Notes: generated from the sequence alone by a model not told the origin. DNA of 64,000 nt from RYN-230 sp963713815 (GCA_963713815.1 CAVQNH010000032.1:526875-590874); one strand, 5' to 3'. Shown: positions 26,358 through 35,349, numbered from the stretch's first letter. Numbers and translations: made by a program.

Positions 26358-28072
26358 GGCTGCCTCCTTGCGCGGCCATCTGCGCCGCCACGGCCTGATC
26401 GACCTCGTCGTAGGTCTTGTCGTCACCGATGCGATCAAGGACACCGTCACGTGCGAGCAGTTCGCGGACGGCCGGCTTGATCCGGGCGAGGCGCAGGGCC
26501 ACGCCGGCTTGCTCGGTGAGATCGAGGATTTCGCGCATCTTTGCCGACCCCTGGGAGTCGATGAAGTCGATTCCCTCGCAATCGAGCACGATCCCGGTGA
26601 TCTCGGGTGTGGACAACGCGACCTCCCGGACCCGGTCCTCCAGGGCGTCTGAGGTGGCGAAGAACAGGCCGCCATCCAGGCGGAGGACCACGACCCCGGG
26701 GAACTGCTCATCGCCGGGGTGCTCATCGAGCTCCCGGAAGGCCTGACCGCCGGGCTCCCGTCCGAGCAGGGGCATGCGGGGGCGCGTCGCCACCGAGATG
26801 AGCCAGATGAGCGACAGCCCGATCCCGATGATCACTCCGGCGAGCACGCCGACCAGGAGCGTCCCGACGATGGCGGTGATCGCGATCCAGAAGTCGAAGC
26901 GCTGCACTTTGGCCAGGCGGCGCATCTCGGGCACGTCCATCATCCCCATGACGACTGCCTCGATGATCAAGGCAGCGAGCACGGGCTTGGGCAGGACCGA
27001 GAAGACCGGCGCCAGCACCAGGAGCGTGAGCAGAACCGTGACGCCGGAGGTGAGCGAGGCCAGGCCGGTGCGCGCGCCCGAGTGGTCGTTCAGTGAGCTC
27101 GCGGACAGGCTGGTTGAGACCGGCATTCCCTGGAACAGGCCAGCCCCGGCATTCGCGATTCCCTGGGCGGCCGATTCCTGGTTGATGTCGATGCGATAGT
27201 GGTGCCTGGCCGCGAACGTCCTGGCATCGCCAGCGGTCTGGGAAAACCCGATGAGGACGAGCGCTACCGCGGCGAGGGCAATCGTGCTCGTATGATCGCG
27301 CAGCAGCGCCACGTCGGGGACCTGCAGGGACGGCAGCCCTCGCGGTACCTCGCCGACCAGGGCCACCCCGTGCGCGCCGAGATCGAACAGCCATGACGCC
27401 ACCAGGCCGCCAACGACCAGGACGAGGGCGCCAGGGATGCGCGGCGCGATCACCCGCAACCCGAACACCACCAGGAGCGCGGCTGATGCCGACCGCCACG
27501 GTCACCAGCTGGGTATCGCCGAGCGTCCCGATCCACGACCACAGCTCCTGGATCGGGTTCGAGCCACTGACCTTCGTCCCGGTGAGCTTGGGAAGTTCAC
27601 CGATCACCACGTCGATCGCCGCGCCGAACAGGAAGCCGGTCACCACGGCCCGGGACAGGAACTGCGCGATCCAGCCCATCTTCAGCACGGCCAGGAGGAG
27701 GAACAGCACGCCAGAAACGAGGGTGATCATCGCCACGAAGGTCGCCACATTGTGGAGTCCCGTGATCCCGGCCACCGCAACGGCGCTCGCGGCCACGGCC
27801 GCCAATCCCGAGCTCGGCCCGGTCGAGATCTGCCGGCTCGTCCCGAAGACGGCATAAAGGATCGCGCCTGCAGCGGCCGCGTAGAGGCCGTTCTGCAGCG
27901 GGATCCCGGCAATCCCGGCGTAACCGAGGTTCTTCGGAACGATCAGGGCCGCCACGGTGACTCCGGCGATGAGATCACCCCTGAGCCAGGCACGGTCATA
28001 GGAGCGGATCCAGCCGGCCATCGGGATAAAGCGCCATCGGTCCCGCGCCGGCCCCGGCCGGGCCGCTGTCAT
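26344..28072 (-). pseudogene. SulP-family anion transporter with C-terminal STAS domain, apparent frameshift
   Basis: The 5' part (28072 to about 27485) gives the SulP start WIRSYDRAWLRGDLIAGVTVAALIVPKNLGYA (in two blocks) and helices to DTQLVTVAVGI. The 3' part continues in another frame with LLVVFGLRVIAPRIPGAL, further helices (GMPVSTSLSASSLNDHSGA), and a STAS domain ending near AAQGGSRADL. Length of 1729 nt is 576 codons plus one base, fitting one inserted base near 27482-27486. Corrected, it is a 575-residue bicarbonate/sulfate-type transporter. The STAS Ser position reads DSQG. Two dyads lie upstream, shared with PPK2. Confidence 0.82.
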
Positions 28073-28296
28073 CGGCCCGGCCGGGGTGAGATCCGCACCT
28101 GGATGCGCCCTGGATCCGGGCGCCGGCTGCGATCCGGGCTCACGTGGATTCCTGCGGCCATTGCCTTCCTTTCTCTAACGAGATCGGCCGGTGCCACTCC
28201 AGCTCGGCATCGGGGAACGCGTTTCGGGTCTATTTCCTCGTGCCGTTGAGAGCGTTGGGACAGTGTTAATCCTGCTCTCGGCGCGCCACGCATTCC

Positions 28297-28314
28297 TCAC
28301 CCTTCCGCGGGTGA
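28297..28314. promoter_or_regulatory. Dyad operator candidate between SulP and PPK2 (first copy)
   Basis: TCACCC-TTCCGC-GGGTGA, perfect 6-bp arms. It lies in the 440-bp divergent region between the SulP transporter (start 28072) and PPK2 (start 28514). That region holds no gene. Confidence 0.6.
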
Positions 28315-28383
28315 GTTCGGCCGGCTTCGTTTCGGCCGCCTCGACCGGGGTTCAAACCCGCGAAGGCGCCGGAAATTGCGGAA

Positions 28384-28401
28384 TCACCCTCGGGGGGGTG
28401 A
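28384..28401. promoter_or_regulatory. Dyad operator candidate upstream of PPK2 (second copy)
   Basis: TCACCC-TCGGGG-GGGTGA, perfect arms, preceded by GGAA and followed by CGACACC as at other copies. It lies 113 bp before the PPK2 start, 69 bp from the first copy. Confidence 0.62.
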
Positions 28402-28513
28402 CGACACCCCGGAACCGCTCGAACAAGATTTGGCCAGGCGGCCACGAGACGGGTGACGTGCTGGTCCGGGATAAGCCAGTTGGCGCAGCGATAGCCCGCC
28501 GGAAGGAGTGGTG

Positions 28514-29452
28514 ATGTCAACGGCGGAGGAAATCCGAGTACCGCACGCCGGGCATCACCACCTCACCGTATCCATCAAAGGTAGGCACATGGCCAAGAAG
28601 AGGCACGAGAAGAAGCGGCAGGCCGAGGTCCAGGTGCCGCGGAGCGCAGATCGGCCGGGGGCCGGGGCTGGGCTGGCGCCGAAGATGAAGCGCAAGGAGT
28701 ATGAGCGGCAGATGCGGGTGCTGCATGGTGAGCTGGTGGCCCTGCAGGAGTGGGTCAAGGAGACCGGGGCCAGGATCTGCGTGGTGTTCGAGGGCCGCGA
28801 CACCGCGGGGAAGGGGGGCACGATCAAGCGGATCACCGAGCGGGTCAGCCCGCGGGTGTTCCGGGTCGTGGCGCTGCCCGCCCCCACTGAGCGGGAGAAG
28901 TCGCAGATGTACATCCAGCGGTACCTCCCCCACTTCCCCGCGGCCGGCGAGGTCGTGATCTTCGACCGCAGCTGGTACAACCGGGCCGGCGTCGAACCGG
29001 TGATGGGGTTCTGCACACCGCAGGAGAGCGAGCGGTTCCTCCAGCTCACCCCCGGGGTCGAGAAAGCCATGGCCGACGACGGGATCGTGCTGCTGAAGTA
29101 CTGGCTGGAGGTCAGCCCCGGCGAGCAGACCCGGCGGCTGAAAAGCCGGATCAACGACCCGCGGAAGATCTGGAAGCTCTCGGACATGGACCTGAAGTCC
29201 TACCGCCGCTGGTATGACTACTCCCGGGCCCGGGACGCCATGTTCGCCGCGACCGACACCGCGTGGGCGCCGTGGTACATCGCCCGCACCGACGACAAGA
29301 AACGCGGCCGGCTCAACATCATCACCCACCTGCTCAGCCAGATCCCCTACAAACCCCTCACCCCCCGCGACGTCACCCTGCCCAGACGCCAGCCCGCCCA
29401 CGGCTACGAACAGCCCGACCTGCCCCTGCACTACATCCCGGCACCGTTCTAG
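28514..29452 (+). CDS. ppk2: Polyphosphate kinase 2 (PPK2)
   Basis: 312 residues from the ATG at 28514, chosen because GGAAGGAG lies just upstream; an ATG at 28589 (MAKKRHEKK) is a possible shorter start. Walker A EGRDTAGKGG is near 93-102, Walker B FDRSWYNR near 150-157, and the lid segment DPRKIWKLSDMDLKSYRRW near 215-234. The PPK2 family transfers phosphate between polyphosphate and nucleotides; this looks like the single-domain class I type. In bacteria it supports stress and stationary-phase energy balance. Two dyads lie upstream, and a broken copy of its N-terminus occurs at 44187. Confidence 0.92.
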   Translation: MSTAEEIRVPHAGHHHLTVSIKGRHMAKKRHEKKRQAEVQVPRSADRPGAGAGLAPKMKRKEYERQMRVLHGELVALQEWVKETGARICVVFEGRDTAGKGGTIKRITERVSPRVFRVVALPAPTEREKSQMYIQRYLPHFPAAGEVVIFDRSWYNRAGVEPVMGFCTPQESERFLQLTPGVEKAMADDGIVLLKYWLEVSPGEQTRRLKSRINDPRKIWKLSDMDLKSYRRWYDYSRARDAMFAATDTAWAPWYIARTDDKKRGRLNIITHLLSQIPYKPLTPRDVTLPRRQPAHGYEQPDLPLHYIPAPF

Positions 29453-29465
29453 ACCGCGAGGTCAG

Positions 29466-29687
29466 TCATGGCGGTGGCCGTGGCGCTATGCGGTGCACAT
29501 CGATCAACTCGAGGCCGAGGCCGGTGATCCGCTCCATGAGCCCGTAAAGGGCTTCCTGATCGGGTACCTCGGCGCGCAGGGTTGTCGTATCCGGGCCTAC
29601 CGTGACCTCGCAGTCATCGAATTCCGCGCGCAGCGTGGTGCCGGCCTGACCTATGAAAGTGATCTCATATGCCTGTGATTGCAGCAA
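29466..29687 (-). CDS. Orphan small protein, copy 2
   Basis: 73 residues: AYEITFIGQAGTTLRAEFDDCEV, then TTTLRAEVPDQEALYGLM and ERITGLGLELIDVHRI with a Pro-rich tail. It is convergent with PPK2 (14 bp between stops), and its promoter region holds the dyad at 29756-29773, 69 bp before the start. It matches copies 1, 3 and 4 over the full length. No known family was recognised. Confidence 0.8.
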   Translation of the reverse strand: MLQSQAYEITFIGQAGTTLRAEFDDCEVTVGPDTTTLRAEVPDQEALYGLMERITGLGLELIDVHRIAPRPPP

Positions 29688-29755
29688 AATTGCGCCTCGA
29701 AGTCTGCTGATTCATCCCGTGCCGCAAGCGTCCGTCACGGCCGGGGCCTGCGTCA

Positions 29756-29773
29756 TCACCCGTCAGAGGGTGA
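29756..29773. promoter_or_regulatory. Dyad operator candidate upstream of orphan copy 2
   Basis: TCACCC-GTCAGA-GGGTGA, perfect arms, between the start of orphan copy 2 and the stop of the GAP-family gene. It could instead serve as a short hairpin at the end of the GAP gene. Confidence 0.55.
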
Positions 29774-29792
29774 GCCTGGGACCCGGGCAGTC

Positions 29793-30446
29793 TTAGCTGA
29801 CGACCAGGTTGATGCTGTTGGCGATGAGCCAGAAGCCCAGGATCAGGCTCCCCCAGATGATCACCTGATCGGTGTGAGCGTCTATCCAGATCCTGAATCC
29901 GGCCAGGAGCGTCTGGCTCTTAGCAGGCCTGAGGCCCGCGTAGATCTCCATCGCCAGGTAGGACGCCGAACCCAGGACGCAGAACAGGACCAGGGCGAGG
30001 TAGCTCTGCGCACTGGACAGCTTGGCTTCCATGACCGTGGCTGCGCCCGCGCCGATCAGGCCCCACGGCTGCAGAACAGGCGCCAGGACCATGGCATACC
30101 ACGGGGACATGCTGTCCACATGCGCCTGCCACTTCGGCGGCTTCTTCGGCTTCTTCGGCTGCCCTCTCCTGCGGCGGTGACGGATCGCAATCACGACCAG
30201 GATGACCCCAATGGCGATCTTCACCGCCAGGCCCGCCAGCGAGGGCGCCGTGTCCGGCTTGGGGGGATTGTTGCCCGTGGCGAGCACCGTGACCGATACC
30301 ACGATCACCAGGGACGCCAGCCACCCGAACACGAACGCCGCACCCTTCCTGACGCCCCGCTTGGAGGGCAGGATGACGAGGAACGCCATGAACGGCAGCG
30401 GGTCGAGCGCTACCGCCACGCCGATCAGAACCAGGTTGAGCGCCAC
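29793..30446 (-). CDS. GAP/Sap-family membrane protein
   Basis: 217 residues from GTG at 30446 (GGGAGGG upstream). About six hydrophobic helices: MALNLVLIGVAVALDPLPFMAFLVILPS, AAFVFGWLASLVIVVSVTVLA, LAVKIAIGVILVVIAI, the KKPKKPPKW basic loop, WYAMVLAPVLQPWGLIGAGAA, LALVLFCVLGSASY and IIWGSLILGFWLI. This is the GAP family (PF11139), whose mycobacterial members help move glycolipids or sulfolipid precursors across the membrane. It follows the DHA2 transporter on the same strand after about 40 bp and is probably in one operon. Confidence 0.83.
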   Translation of the reverse strand: MALNLVLIGVAVALDPLPFMAFLVILPSKRGVRKGAAFVFGWLASLVIVVSVTVLATGNNPPKPDTAPSLAGLAVKIAIGVILVVIAIRHRRRRGQPKKPKKPPKWQAHVDSMSPWYAMVLAPVLQPWGLIGAGAATVMEAKLSSAQSYLALVLFCVLGSASYLAMEIYAGLRPAKSQTLLAGFRIWIDAHTDQVIIWGSLILGFWLIANSINLVVS

Positions 30447-30489
30447 GGCCGCCCTCCCTTCTCACCCAGCCGCTGCGCTGCGGCGTGCA

Positions 30490-31992
30490 TCAGGGTGCTG
30501 ATGGCCGTGCCTCCGGTGCCACGCCGGAATCTGCTGGCTCGCCGGGCTGGGTTGACTGACGGGGGATGAGGACGGCGAGGACCAGGCCGATGAGGGCGAT
30601 CACGAGCATGATGGTGAGGGCGACGGCGAAGGGCTGCCCCTTGGGAAGGGCGACGGCTACCAGCACCGAGCCCACGAGAGCAGTGCCGAACGAGGATCCC
30701 AGATTAGAGACACTGCGGGACAGCCCGGAGATCTCACCCTGGTCGTCGTCGGGGAAGCTGGACTGGACCACGTTGACTGATGAGGTCAGCATCACGCCGA
30801 CCCCGGCACCGAACAACAGCAGCCCAGGTATCCACCGCCAGATGCCCGCGTTCGCCCGGACCAGGACCAGCAGCAAGACCATGCCGACCGCGGTGGCCAG
30901 GAATCCGGCGATGATCAGCCACCGCTGCGGATGCCGGCGGGCGAACCGGTCCGCACCCGCAGAGGCGATCAGGATCCCGATCGTGGCCGGGGTGAGCAAC
31001 AGGCCGGTCTGGATCGCGTTGTAGCCGTTGACCTCCTGCAGGTAGACCGAGACAGTGAAGAAGGTCCCTTGCAGGATCAGCCACTGGATGGTCTGGGTGC
31101 CCAGCCCCAGGTTGGAGACCTTGTTGCGGAACAGCCGCAGGGGCAGCAGCACGTCGCGGCCCTTGCGTTCCGCGGACCGGATGTGCAGGAAGAACCACAG
31201 CAGGAACAGCGCACCGATGGCCACGAATATCCAGACCGGGGAGATCGAGCCCTTGGGGAGCACCACGGTGCTACCGATCTTGAACGCCTGGCGCGAAATC
31301 AGGAAGCCGTAGGTCCGGGACTGCAGCAGCCCGAGCACCACGAAAAACAGCCCGGCTGCGGACAGCACCGCGCCGGTGAGGTCGAAGTGAGGCGTGGGCC
31401 CGGTCCGGGCCGGGTCGGTGATCTTGCGGGCCAGGAAGGCAATCCAGGCCACCACCAGGACCTGGAGGGCGAACGACGCACGCCAGCTGATGGCGCTGGT
31501 CACCAGGCCGCCGATCAGCGGGCCGGCGGCCGCGCCCAGGCCGCCCGCGCCGCTGACCACCCCGAAATACCGGGCCCGCGACCTGACGTCGGGGAAGGTC
31601 ACCGTGACCAGGATGTAGATGGGCGGGATCATCAGCGCCGACCCGATGCCCTCCAGCAGCGAGTACCCGACGATCAGCAGCGGCAGTCCCTGCGCCAACG
31701 CCGCGAGCAGGCCCCCGATCCCGTAGACGATCAGGCCCAGCACGAAGCACCGTTTGCGGCCCCAGATGTCGGTCAGCTTGCTGCCCGGGATCATCAGCGC
31801 CGCCATCGTGAGGGTGAACAGCGTGATCGCCGTCTGCACGCCAGCCACGGTGGTGCCCAGGTCCTGGGCGATGGCGCTGATGGCAACGTTCATGTTCGTC
31901 GCCGCATAGCTGGCGATGAACTGGGCCAGCGCCAGCGGCAAGATCATCGCCCGCGCCGCGGCATCAGCCTTGGACCTGCCCGTGTCAGTCAT
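30490..31992 (-). CDS. DHA2-family MFS transporter (14 helices)
   Basis: 500 residues with motif A GSKLTDIWGRKR near 70-81, helix 1 LPLALAQFIASYAATNMNVAI, motif C-type GVVSGAGGLGAAAGPLIGGLV near 143-163, and DFV-type C-terminal helices ending VLAVLIP. It is an intact multidrug-exporter-like protein of the EmrB/QacA group; the substrate is unknown. GAGAGG precedes the ATG. It is likely the first gene of a two-gene unit with the GAP gene. A degenerate dyad at 32102 lies 110 bp upstream. Confidence 0.9.
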   Translation of the reverse strand: MTDTGRSKADAAARAMILPLALAQFIASYAATNMNVAISAIAQDLGTTVAGVQTAITLFTLTMAALMIPGSKLTDIWGRKRCFVLGLIVYGIGGLLAALAQGLPLLIVGYSLLEGIGSALMIPPIYILVTVTFPDVRSRARYFGVVSGAGGLGAAAGPLIGGLVTSAISWRASFALQVLVVAWIAFLARKITDPARTGPTPHFDLTGAVLSAAGLFFVVLGLLQSRTYGFLISRQAFKIGSTVVLPKGSISPVWIFVAIGALFLLWFFLHIRSAERKGRDVLLPLRLFRNKVSNLGLGTQTIQWLILQGTFFTVSVYLQEVNGYNAIQTGLLLTPATIGILIASAGADRFARRHPQRWLIIAGFLATAVGMVLLLVLVRANAGIWRWIPGLLLFGAGVGVMLTSSVNVVQSSFPDDDQGEISGLSRSVSNLGSSFGTALVGSVLVAVALPKGQPFAVALTIMLVIALIGLVLAVLIPRQSTQPGEPADSGVAPEARPSAP

Positions 31993-32101
31993 CGCAGCCT
32001 CTCATCCACACCTGCGTAAGCCCTCCCGTGACTCACCGTCCCGGCGATCTGGCGCGCGTGGGACACAGTGTTCATCGTGCCGCCGGACTGACACCCATTC
32101 C

Positions 32102-32119
32102 TCACCCGCGAGGGGGGAA
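32102..32119. promoter_or_regulatory. Degenerate dyad upstream of the DHA2 gene
   Basis: TCACCC-GCGAGG-GGGGAA: left arm perfect, right arm four of six. Placed 110 bp before the DHA2 transporter start. Confidence 0.4.
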
Positions 32120-32208
32120 CGGCGAATCACACGCGCACGCCGCCAGCCAAGCATCCTTCCGGGCTGACCACGCTTATGGCAGCCTCGCAGCCACGGCCAG
32201 CGACGGGA

Positions 32209-32226
32209 TCACCCACGAAAGGGTGA
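32209..32226. promoter_or_regulatory. Dyad operator candidate upstream of orphan copy 3
   Basis: TCACCC-ACGAAA-GGGTGA with perfect arms, followed by CGACGCC. 144 bp before orphan copy 3. Confidence 0.6.
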
Positions 32227-32283
32227 CGACGCCCGAAAGCAGCCCGGACAGGCTGAAGCCGTCAACGTCCAGACGATCCTGAC

Positions 32284-32753
32284 GGGTGATGACACAGATC
32301 CAGCGGCCAGGCACGCTGGCCCAAGCAGTGAACAGCACGCGAACACAAGATGGCTGAGGGACAACCGCAGTGAGATCACAGACTTACGAGATCACGTTCA
32401 CCGGGCAGGCGGGCAGCACGCTGCGTGAGGAATTCGACGACTGTGAAGTCACCACAGGTCGGGGTATAACAACTCTCTGCGCCAAGCTGCCCGATCAAGG
32501 AGCCCTCACCGGGCTGCTGCAGCGGATCACGGGCCTCGGGCTTGAAGTGATCGATATACACATCTCGGCACCGCCACCACCCGCACAATGACTGATCCCA
32601 CAGTCACCCAGGCTCGCTCAAGCTGGCCAAAGCACGCTGGAGCAAACTAACCGGCCGTGACTCACCATGATGCATCGGCCGGGCCAGGAGCAGGTCAAGA
32701 TGACGGCTGCACAGCCTGATAGCCCGGTCACGGAAGGGATCCGCAGCCTCGAG
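32284..32753 (+). repeat. Duplicated segment, copy A
   Basis: From GGGTGATGACACAG through orphan copy 3 and into the next gene up to CGGAAGGGATCCGCAGCCTC, this segment aligns with 34198-34595. In both, the small gene starts exactly 86 bp after the segment start, and both contain AGGCTCGCTCAAGCTGG after its stop. Copy A is about 70 bp longer in the region before the downstream gene. Confidence 0.75.
32370..32591 (+). CDS. Orphan small protein, copy 3
   Basis: 73 residues, MRSQTYEITFTGQAGSTL, then EEFDDCEVTTGRG, KLPDQGALTGLLQRITGL and LEVIDIHISAPPPP. Nearly identical to copy 4 at 34284, reflecting the duplicated segment. GTG start after a poor ribosome site. A perfect dyad lies upstream. Probably a small cytoplasmic protein; function unknown. 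It is followed on the same strand by the CYTH-like gene. Confidence 0.8.
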   Translation: MRSQTYEITFTGQAGSTLREEFDDCEVTTGRGITTLCAKLPDQGALTGLLQRITGLGLEVIDIHISAPPPPAQ

Positions 32754-33389
32754 GTACGCTGGATTTTCCCGGGCCAGCTGGAAACCGCGGTCGCCGGATG
32801 GTTCGCACGCTTTCCGGCCGAACTGGAGACCCGCGAGGACATCTACCTCCTCTCTCCACGCCTGCGCGGGCTTTCAGTGAAGCTCCGCGCAGGCGCGGCA
32901 CTTGAGGTGAAGGCCTACCAGGGGAGCCCAGGAATCCTCGATATGGCGGGGTGCGCTCGCGGTCGCATGGAGTCCTGGCGCAAGTGGTCCTTTCTCTTCG
33001 GCTCACCCGGCCACGGAGGCCGTGACCCAGCCGGTTGGAGGCGGATAACAAAGACGCGGCGCATCAGCCGGTTTTCGCTGGCCGGCGACCCCATCCCGGT
33101 TTCTGGTCAGGGGCCGGGTGAGGAAGCAGGATGCGCGGTGGAACTGACCGAGGTCCTCGCACGTGGCGAGGCTTGGTGGACGCTCGGCTTCGAATCGGTC
33201 GGCCCTCCTCACCTGCTCCGCAGCCAACTCGAGGCCACCGCCGCGCTCGTGTTCGCCGAGACCCTGCCGGGTGAGATGGAACCTGGCATGAATGACTCCA
33301 GGTCCTATGCAGAGTGGCTCCTCCAATGGCCGGATGCCGGGGGTAACTCTCAAGCCTTAGTCCCGACTCCTAGGCCCGACCCGCTTTGA
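32700..33389 (+). CDS. Hypothetical protein with CYTH-like pattern
   Basis: 229 residues from the ATG at 32700 (GGAGCAGG upstream). It begins TAAQPDSPVTEGIRSLEVRW. The sequence EVRWIFPG, TREDIYLL, LSVKLRAGAALEVKAY and ETLPGEM recalls the charged beta-tunnel of CYTH/triphosphate-tunnel proteins (Glu near the start, R-x-D-x-Y, K-x-R, E-x-K), but this is a tentative pattern match. It lies downstream of orphan copy 3 and may share its promoter. A remnant of its first codons lies after orphan copy 4 (34556-34595). Confidence 0.68.
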   Translation: MTAAQPDSPVTEGIRSLEVRWIFPGQLETAVAGWFARFPAELETREDIYLLSPRLRGLSVKLRAGAALEVKAYQGSPGILDMAGCARGRMESWRKWSFLFGSPGHGGRDPAGWRRITKTRRISRFSLAGDPIPVSGQGPGEEAGCAVELTEVLARGEAWWTLGFESVGPPHLLRSQLEATAALVFAETLPGEMEPGMNDSRSYAEWLLQWPDAGGNSQALVPTPRPDPL

Positions 33390-33445
33390 TAGACGTCCTG
33401 AAGAAGGCACAACAGTCCTCGCTGCACGGTAATGGCGGGCGTGGC

Positions 33446-33462
33446 TCACCCATCGGGGGTGA
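33446..33462. promoter_or_regulatory. Dyad variant (5-bp spacer) before the CMD remnant
   Basis: TCACCC-ATCGG-GGGTGA, perfect arms with a spacer one base shorter than the rest; about 87 bp before the GTG of the carboxymuconolactone-decarboxylase-like remnant. Confidence 0.45.
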
Positions 33463-33548
33463 TGCCCCCGGCCAGGAGCAACGATGTAGTGCTGGTGTAC
33501 CCAGCGAGGCCAGCAGCCGTGCGTTCCGCAATAAACCGGGGAGGGTCT

Positions 33549-33740
33549 GTGACTGGCGAAACGCTCGTCCTTAGCTCCCTTGCCGCCATCACCGCCCCGT
33601 CAGTGGAGCACAATTCCCTTGCGCCGCGCGAGTTCATGCTCGCGAGAATGGCCACCCTGATCGAAGTGGATGCACCGCCTGCCGGCCTCGCCAACGCCGA
33701 GGCCGGCACCCCCCGAAAGAGAGGTGATTCTGGTGCCTGA
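33549..33740 (+). pseudogene. Carboxymuconolactone decarboxylase (AhpD-like) N-terminal remnant
   Basis: A 63-codon frame from GTG with ETLVLSSLAAITAPSVEHNSL, REFMLARMATLIEVDAPPAGLANAEAG. This matches the start of actinobacterial CMD-family proteins of about 110-140 residues, which continue with the second helix pair and Ile-Ala-Pro motif missing here. It ends abruptly in a divergent tail overlapping the next gene. Likely a truncated relic, still preceded by a dyad. Confidence 0.5.
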
Positions 33741-34068
33741 GGACCCGCCGCCGGATGGCTCCCCCGGTGTGCCTACCGGCCCAGGCGTCGACCGCAACGG
33801 TGACGACGTCCGCCTGGCTGATGGAACGCGCCTTACCGGCGCCATCGTCGGCCACATTACTGACCAGGCGCGCCGGACGGTCAGCGCCGCAAGGGCTGGA
33901 CGGGTGGTGAATGCGGGCGGCGAACCAGGAGTGCTTGACCTGACGCCGTTGCGCGAACTGCTCTCCGATCTGGTGGAGGAGCTTCAGAAGGTGAGGCTGC
34001 GGGACAGGGTAGCCCGCACACTGCGGCAAGCTGCCGACATCATCGACTCGCAAACGCCGAGCCGCTAA
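33733..34068 (+). CDS. Small hypothetical protein, 111 residues
   Basis: GTG start at 33733 with GAGAGG eight bases upstream; GTG at 33724 is an alternative. Pro/Gly-rich N-terminus (PEDPPPDGSPGVP), a beta segment VRLADGTRLTGAIVGHI, then long amphipathic helices (TPLRELLSDLVEELQKVRLRDRVARTL in two blocks). Soluble, family not recognised. It overlaps the CMD remnant by a few bases. Confidence 0.58.
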   Translation: MPEDPPPDGSPGVPTGPGVDRNGDDVRLADGTRLTGAIVGHITDQARRTVSAARAGRVVNAGGEPGVLDLTPLRELLSDLVEELQKVRLRDRVARTLRQAADIIDSQTPSR

Positions 34069-34185
34069 CGATTCCGATAGCGCAAGGCCCCGCATCGACG
34101 CCAGAGGGCCCCCCGGCTCAGGCCTGGACCGACAGTCCAGGCCGGTTAGCTCGGGCTGCCCTCGCAGTCCCGCAAGAGTCCCGGA

Positions 34186-34203
34186 TCACCCCCGGGGGGG
34201 TGG
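34186..34203. promoter_or_regulatory. Dyad operator candidate upstream of orphan copy 4
   Basis: TCACCC-CCGGGG-GGGTGG, right arm five of six, 81 bp before orphan copy 4, at the edge of the duplicated segment. Confidence 0.55.
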
Positions 34204-34595
34204 TGACGCAGTTCCAGCCACCAGGCATGCTGGTACAAGCGATGGACAGTACGCGAACAAAAGATTGCTAAGGGATAACCGTCGTGAGATCACAGACATA
34301 CGAGATCACGTTCACGGGCCAGGCAGGCAGCACGCTGCGCGCGGAATTCGACGACTGTGAAGTCATTATAAGTCGCGGTAGAACGATTCTCCGCGCCGAA
34401 CTGCCCGATCAGGGGGCCCTCACCGGGCTGCTGCAGCGGATCACTGGCCTCGGGCTTGAAGTGATCGATATGCACATCTTGACGCCGCCATCCGCGCAAT
34501 GACTGATCCCGTACGAACCTAGGCTCGCTCAAGCTGGGCCGACGACGGCGGCGCAGCCTAAGGACCCGGTCACGGAAGGAATCGGCAGCCTCGAG
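34198..34595 (+). repeat. Duplicated segment, copy B
   Basis: Aligns with 32284-32753: both carry the small orphan gene 86 bp in and the same downstream tract. In copy B the following gene is reduced to a stub: codons reading PVTEGIGSLE at 34566-34595 match PVTEGIRSLE of the CYTH-like gene. The rest is replaced by the CPBP protease region. Confidence 0.72.
34284..34502 (+). CDS. Orphan small protein, copy 4
   Basis: 72 residues: MRSQTYEITFTGQAGSTL, AEFDDCEVIISRGRT, ELPDQGALTGLLQRITGL, LEVIDMHILTPP. It differs from copy 3 at a limited number of positions, mostly in the EVxxxRGxT loop, while the helix LTGLLQRITGLGLEVID is unchanged. This suggests selection on the protein. GTG start, dyad 81 bp upstream. 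Confidence 0.8.
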   Translation: MRSQTYEITFTGQAGSTLRAEFDDCEVIISRGRTILRAELPDQGALTGLLQRITGLGLEVIDMHILTPPSAQ

Positions 34596-34626
34596 AGGAC
34601 GCGGGAGCGGCCAGGAAGGGGCCGAC

Positions 34627-35349
34627 ATGGCGGGACCGTCGTGGCTTCCCCGGTCGCGTCCCGATTGGGCGGTCGTCTTCGTCATCGCCTTCCTCGTGCT
34701 GGTCAACGTGATCGACATCAAGGTCGCGCATGCGTCGCTGGTGCTGGGCCCGGTCGGCGCCGCGGGACTGCTGGCCGTGGCCCGCTGGGCCGGGCTGAGC
34801 TGGGCTGAGCTCGGCCTGGGCCGGGGAACGTGGCGGCGTGGACTGCTCTGGGCATTCGCCGCGATCGGCGCCGTCGCGGCGGTGTTCGCGGCGGGCGCGG
34901 CGCTGCCGCTGACCCGGAGCGCCTTCCGCGATACCCGCTACGACTTCGGCTGGGGACACGCCCTGCTGACCGCGTTCGTACTGATCCCGGTGGGCACGGT
35001 GCTGTTCGAGGAAGTCGCCTTCCGGGGCGTGCTGTGGGGCCTGCTCCAGCGGCGGCACGGCCCCTGGGTGGCCACCGGCGTCTCGTCCGCTCTGTTCGGG
35101 TTGTGGCACGTGCTCCCGTCACTCGGCCTGGCCGCGGATGACCAGGCCATCGGCAGCGCCGTGGGCACCGGATCGTCCGGCCAGGCCGTGTCCGTGCTGG
35201 GCACCGTCCTGTTCACCGGCCTGTCCGGGGTGGTGTTCTGTGAGCTGCGGCGGCGCAGCGGCAGCCTGCTCGCGCCGGCCGGGCTGCACTGGGCGACCAA
35301 CGCGCTGGGCGTGCTGGCCGCCACCGCCATCTGGATGTGGGCCACCTAG
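34627..35349 (+). CDS. CPBP-family intramembrane metalloprotease
   Basis: 240 residues, about six to eight helices. The CPBP (PF02517) motifs are present: Glu128-Glu129-x-x-x-Arg133 in LFEEVAFRGVLWG, FGLWHVLPSL with His161, and a final LLAPAGLHWATNALG with His and Asn. These residues bind zinc and form the active site of the family (Rce1/CAAX-like). Substrate unknown; in bacteria such proteases often process peptides or confer self-immunity. AGGAAGGGG precedes the ATG. It is convergent with the membrane hydrolase gene (stop-to-stop 4 bp). Confidence 0.88.
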   Translation: MAGPSWLPRSRPDWAVVFVIAFLVLVNVIDIKVAHASLVLGPVGAAGLLAVARWAGLSWAELGLGRGTWRRGLLWAFAAIGAVAAVFAAGAALPLTRSAFRDTRYDFGWGHALLTAFVLIPVGTVLFEEVAFRGVLWGLLQRRHGPWVATGVSSALFGLWHVLPSLGLAADDQAIGSAVGTGSSGQAVSVLGTVLFTGLSGVVFCELRRRSGSLLAPAGLHWATNALGVLAATAIWMWAT

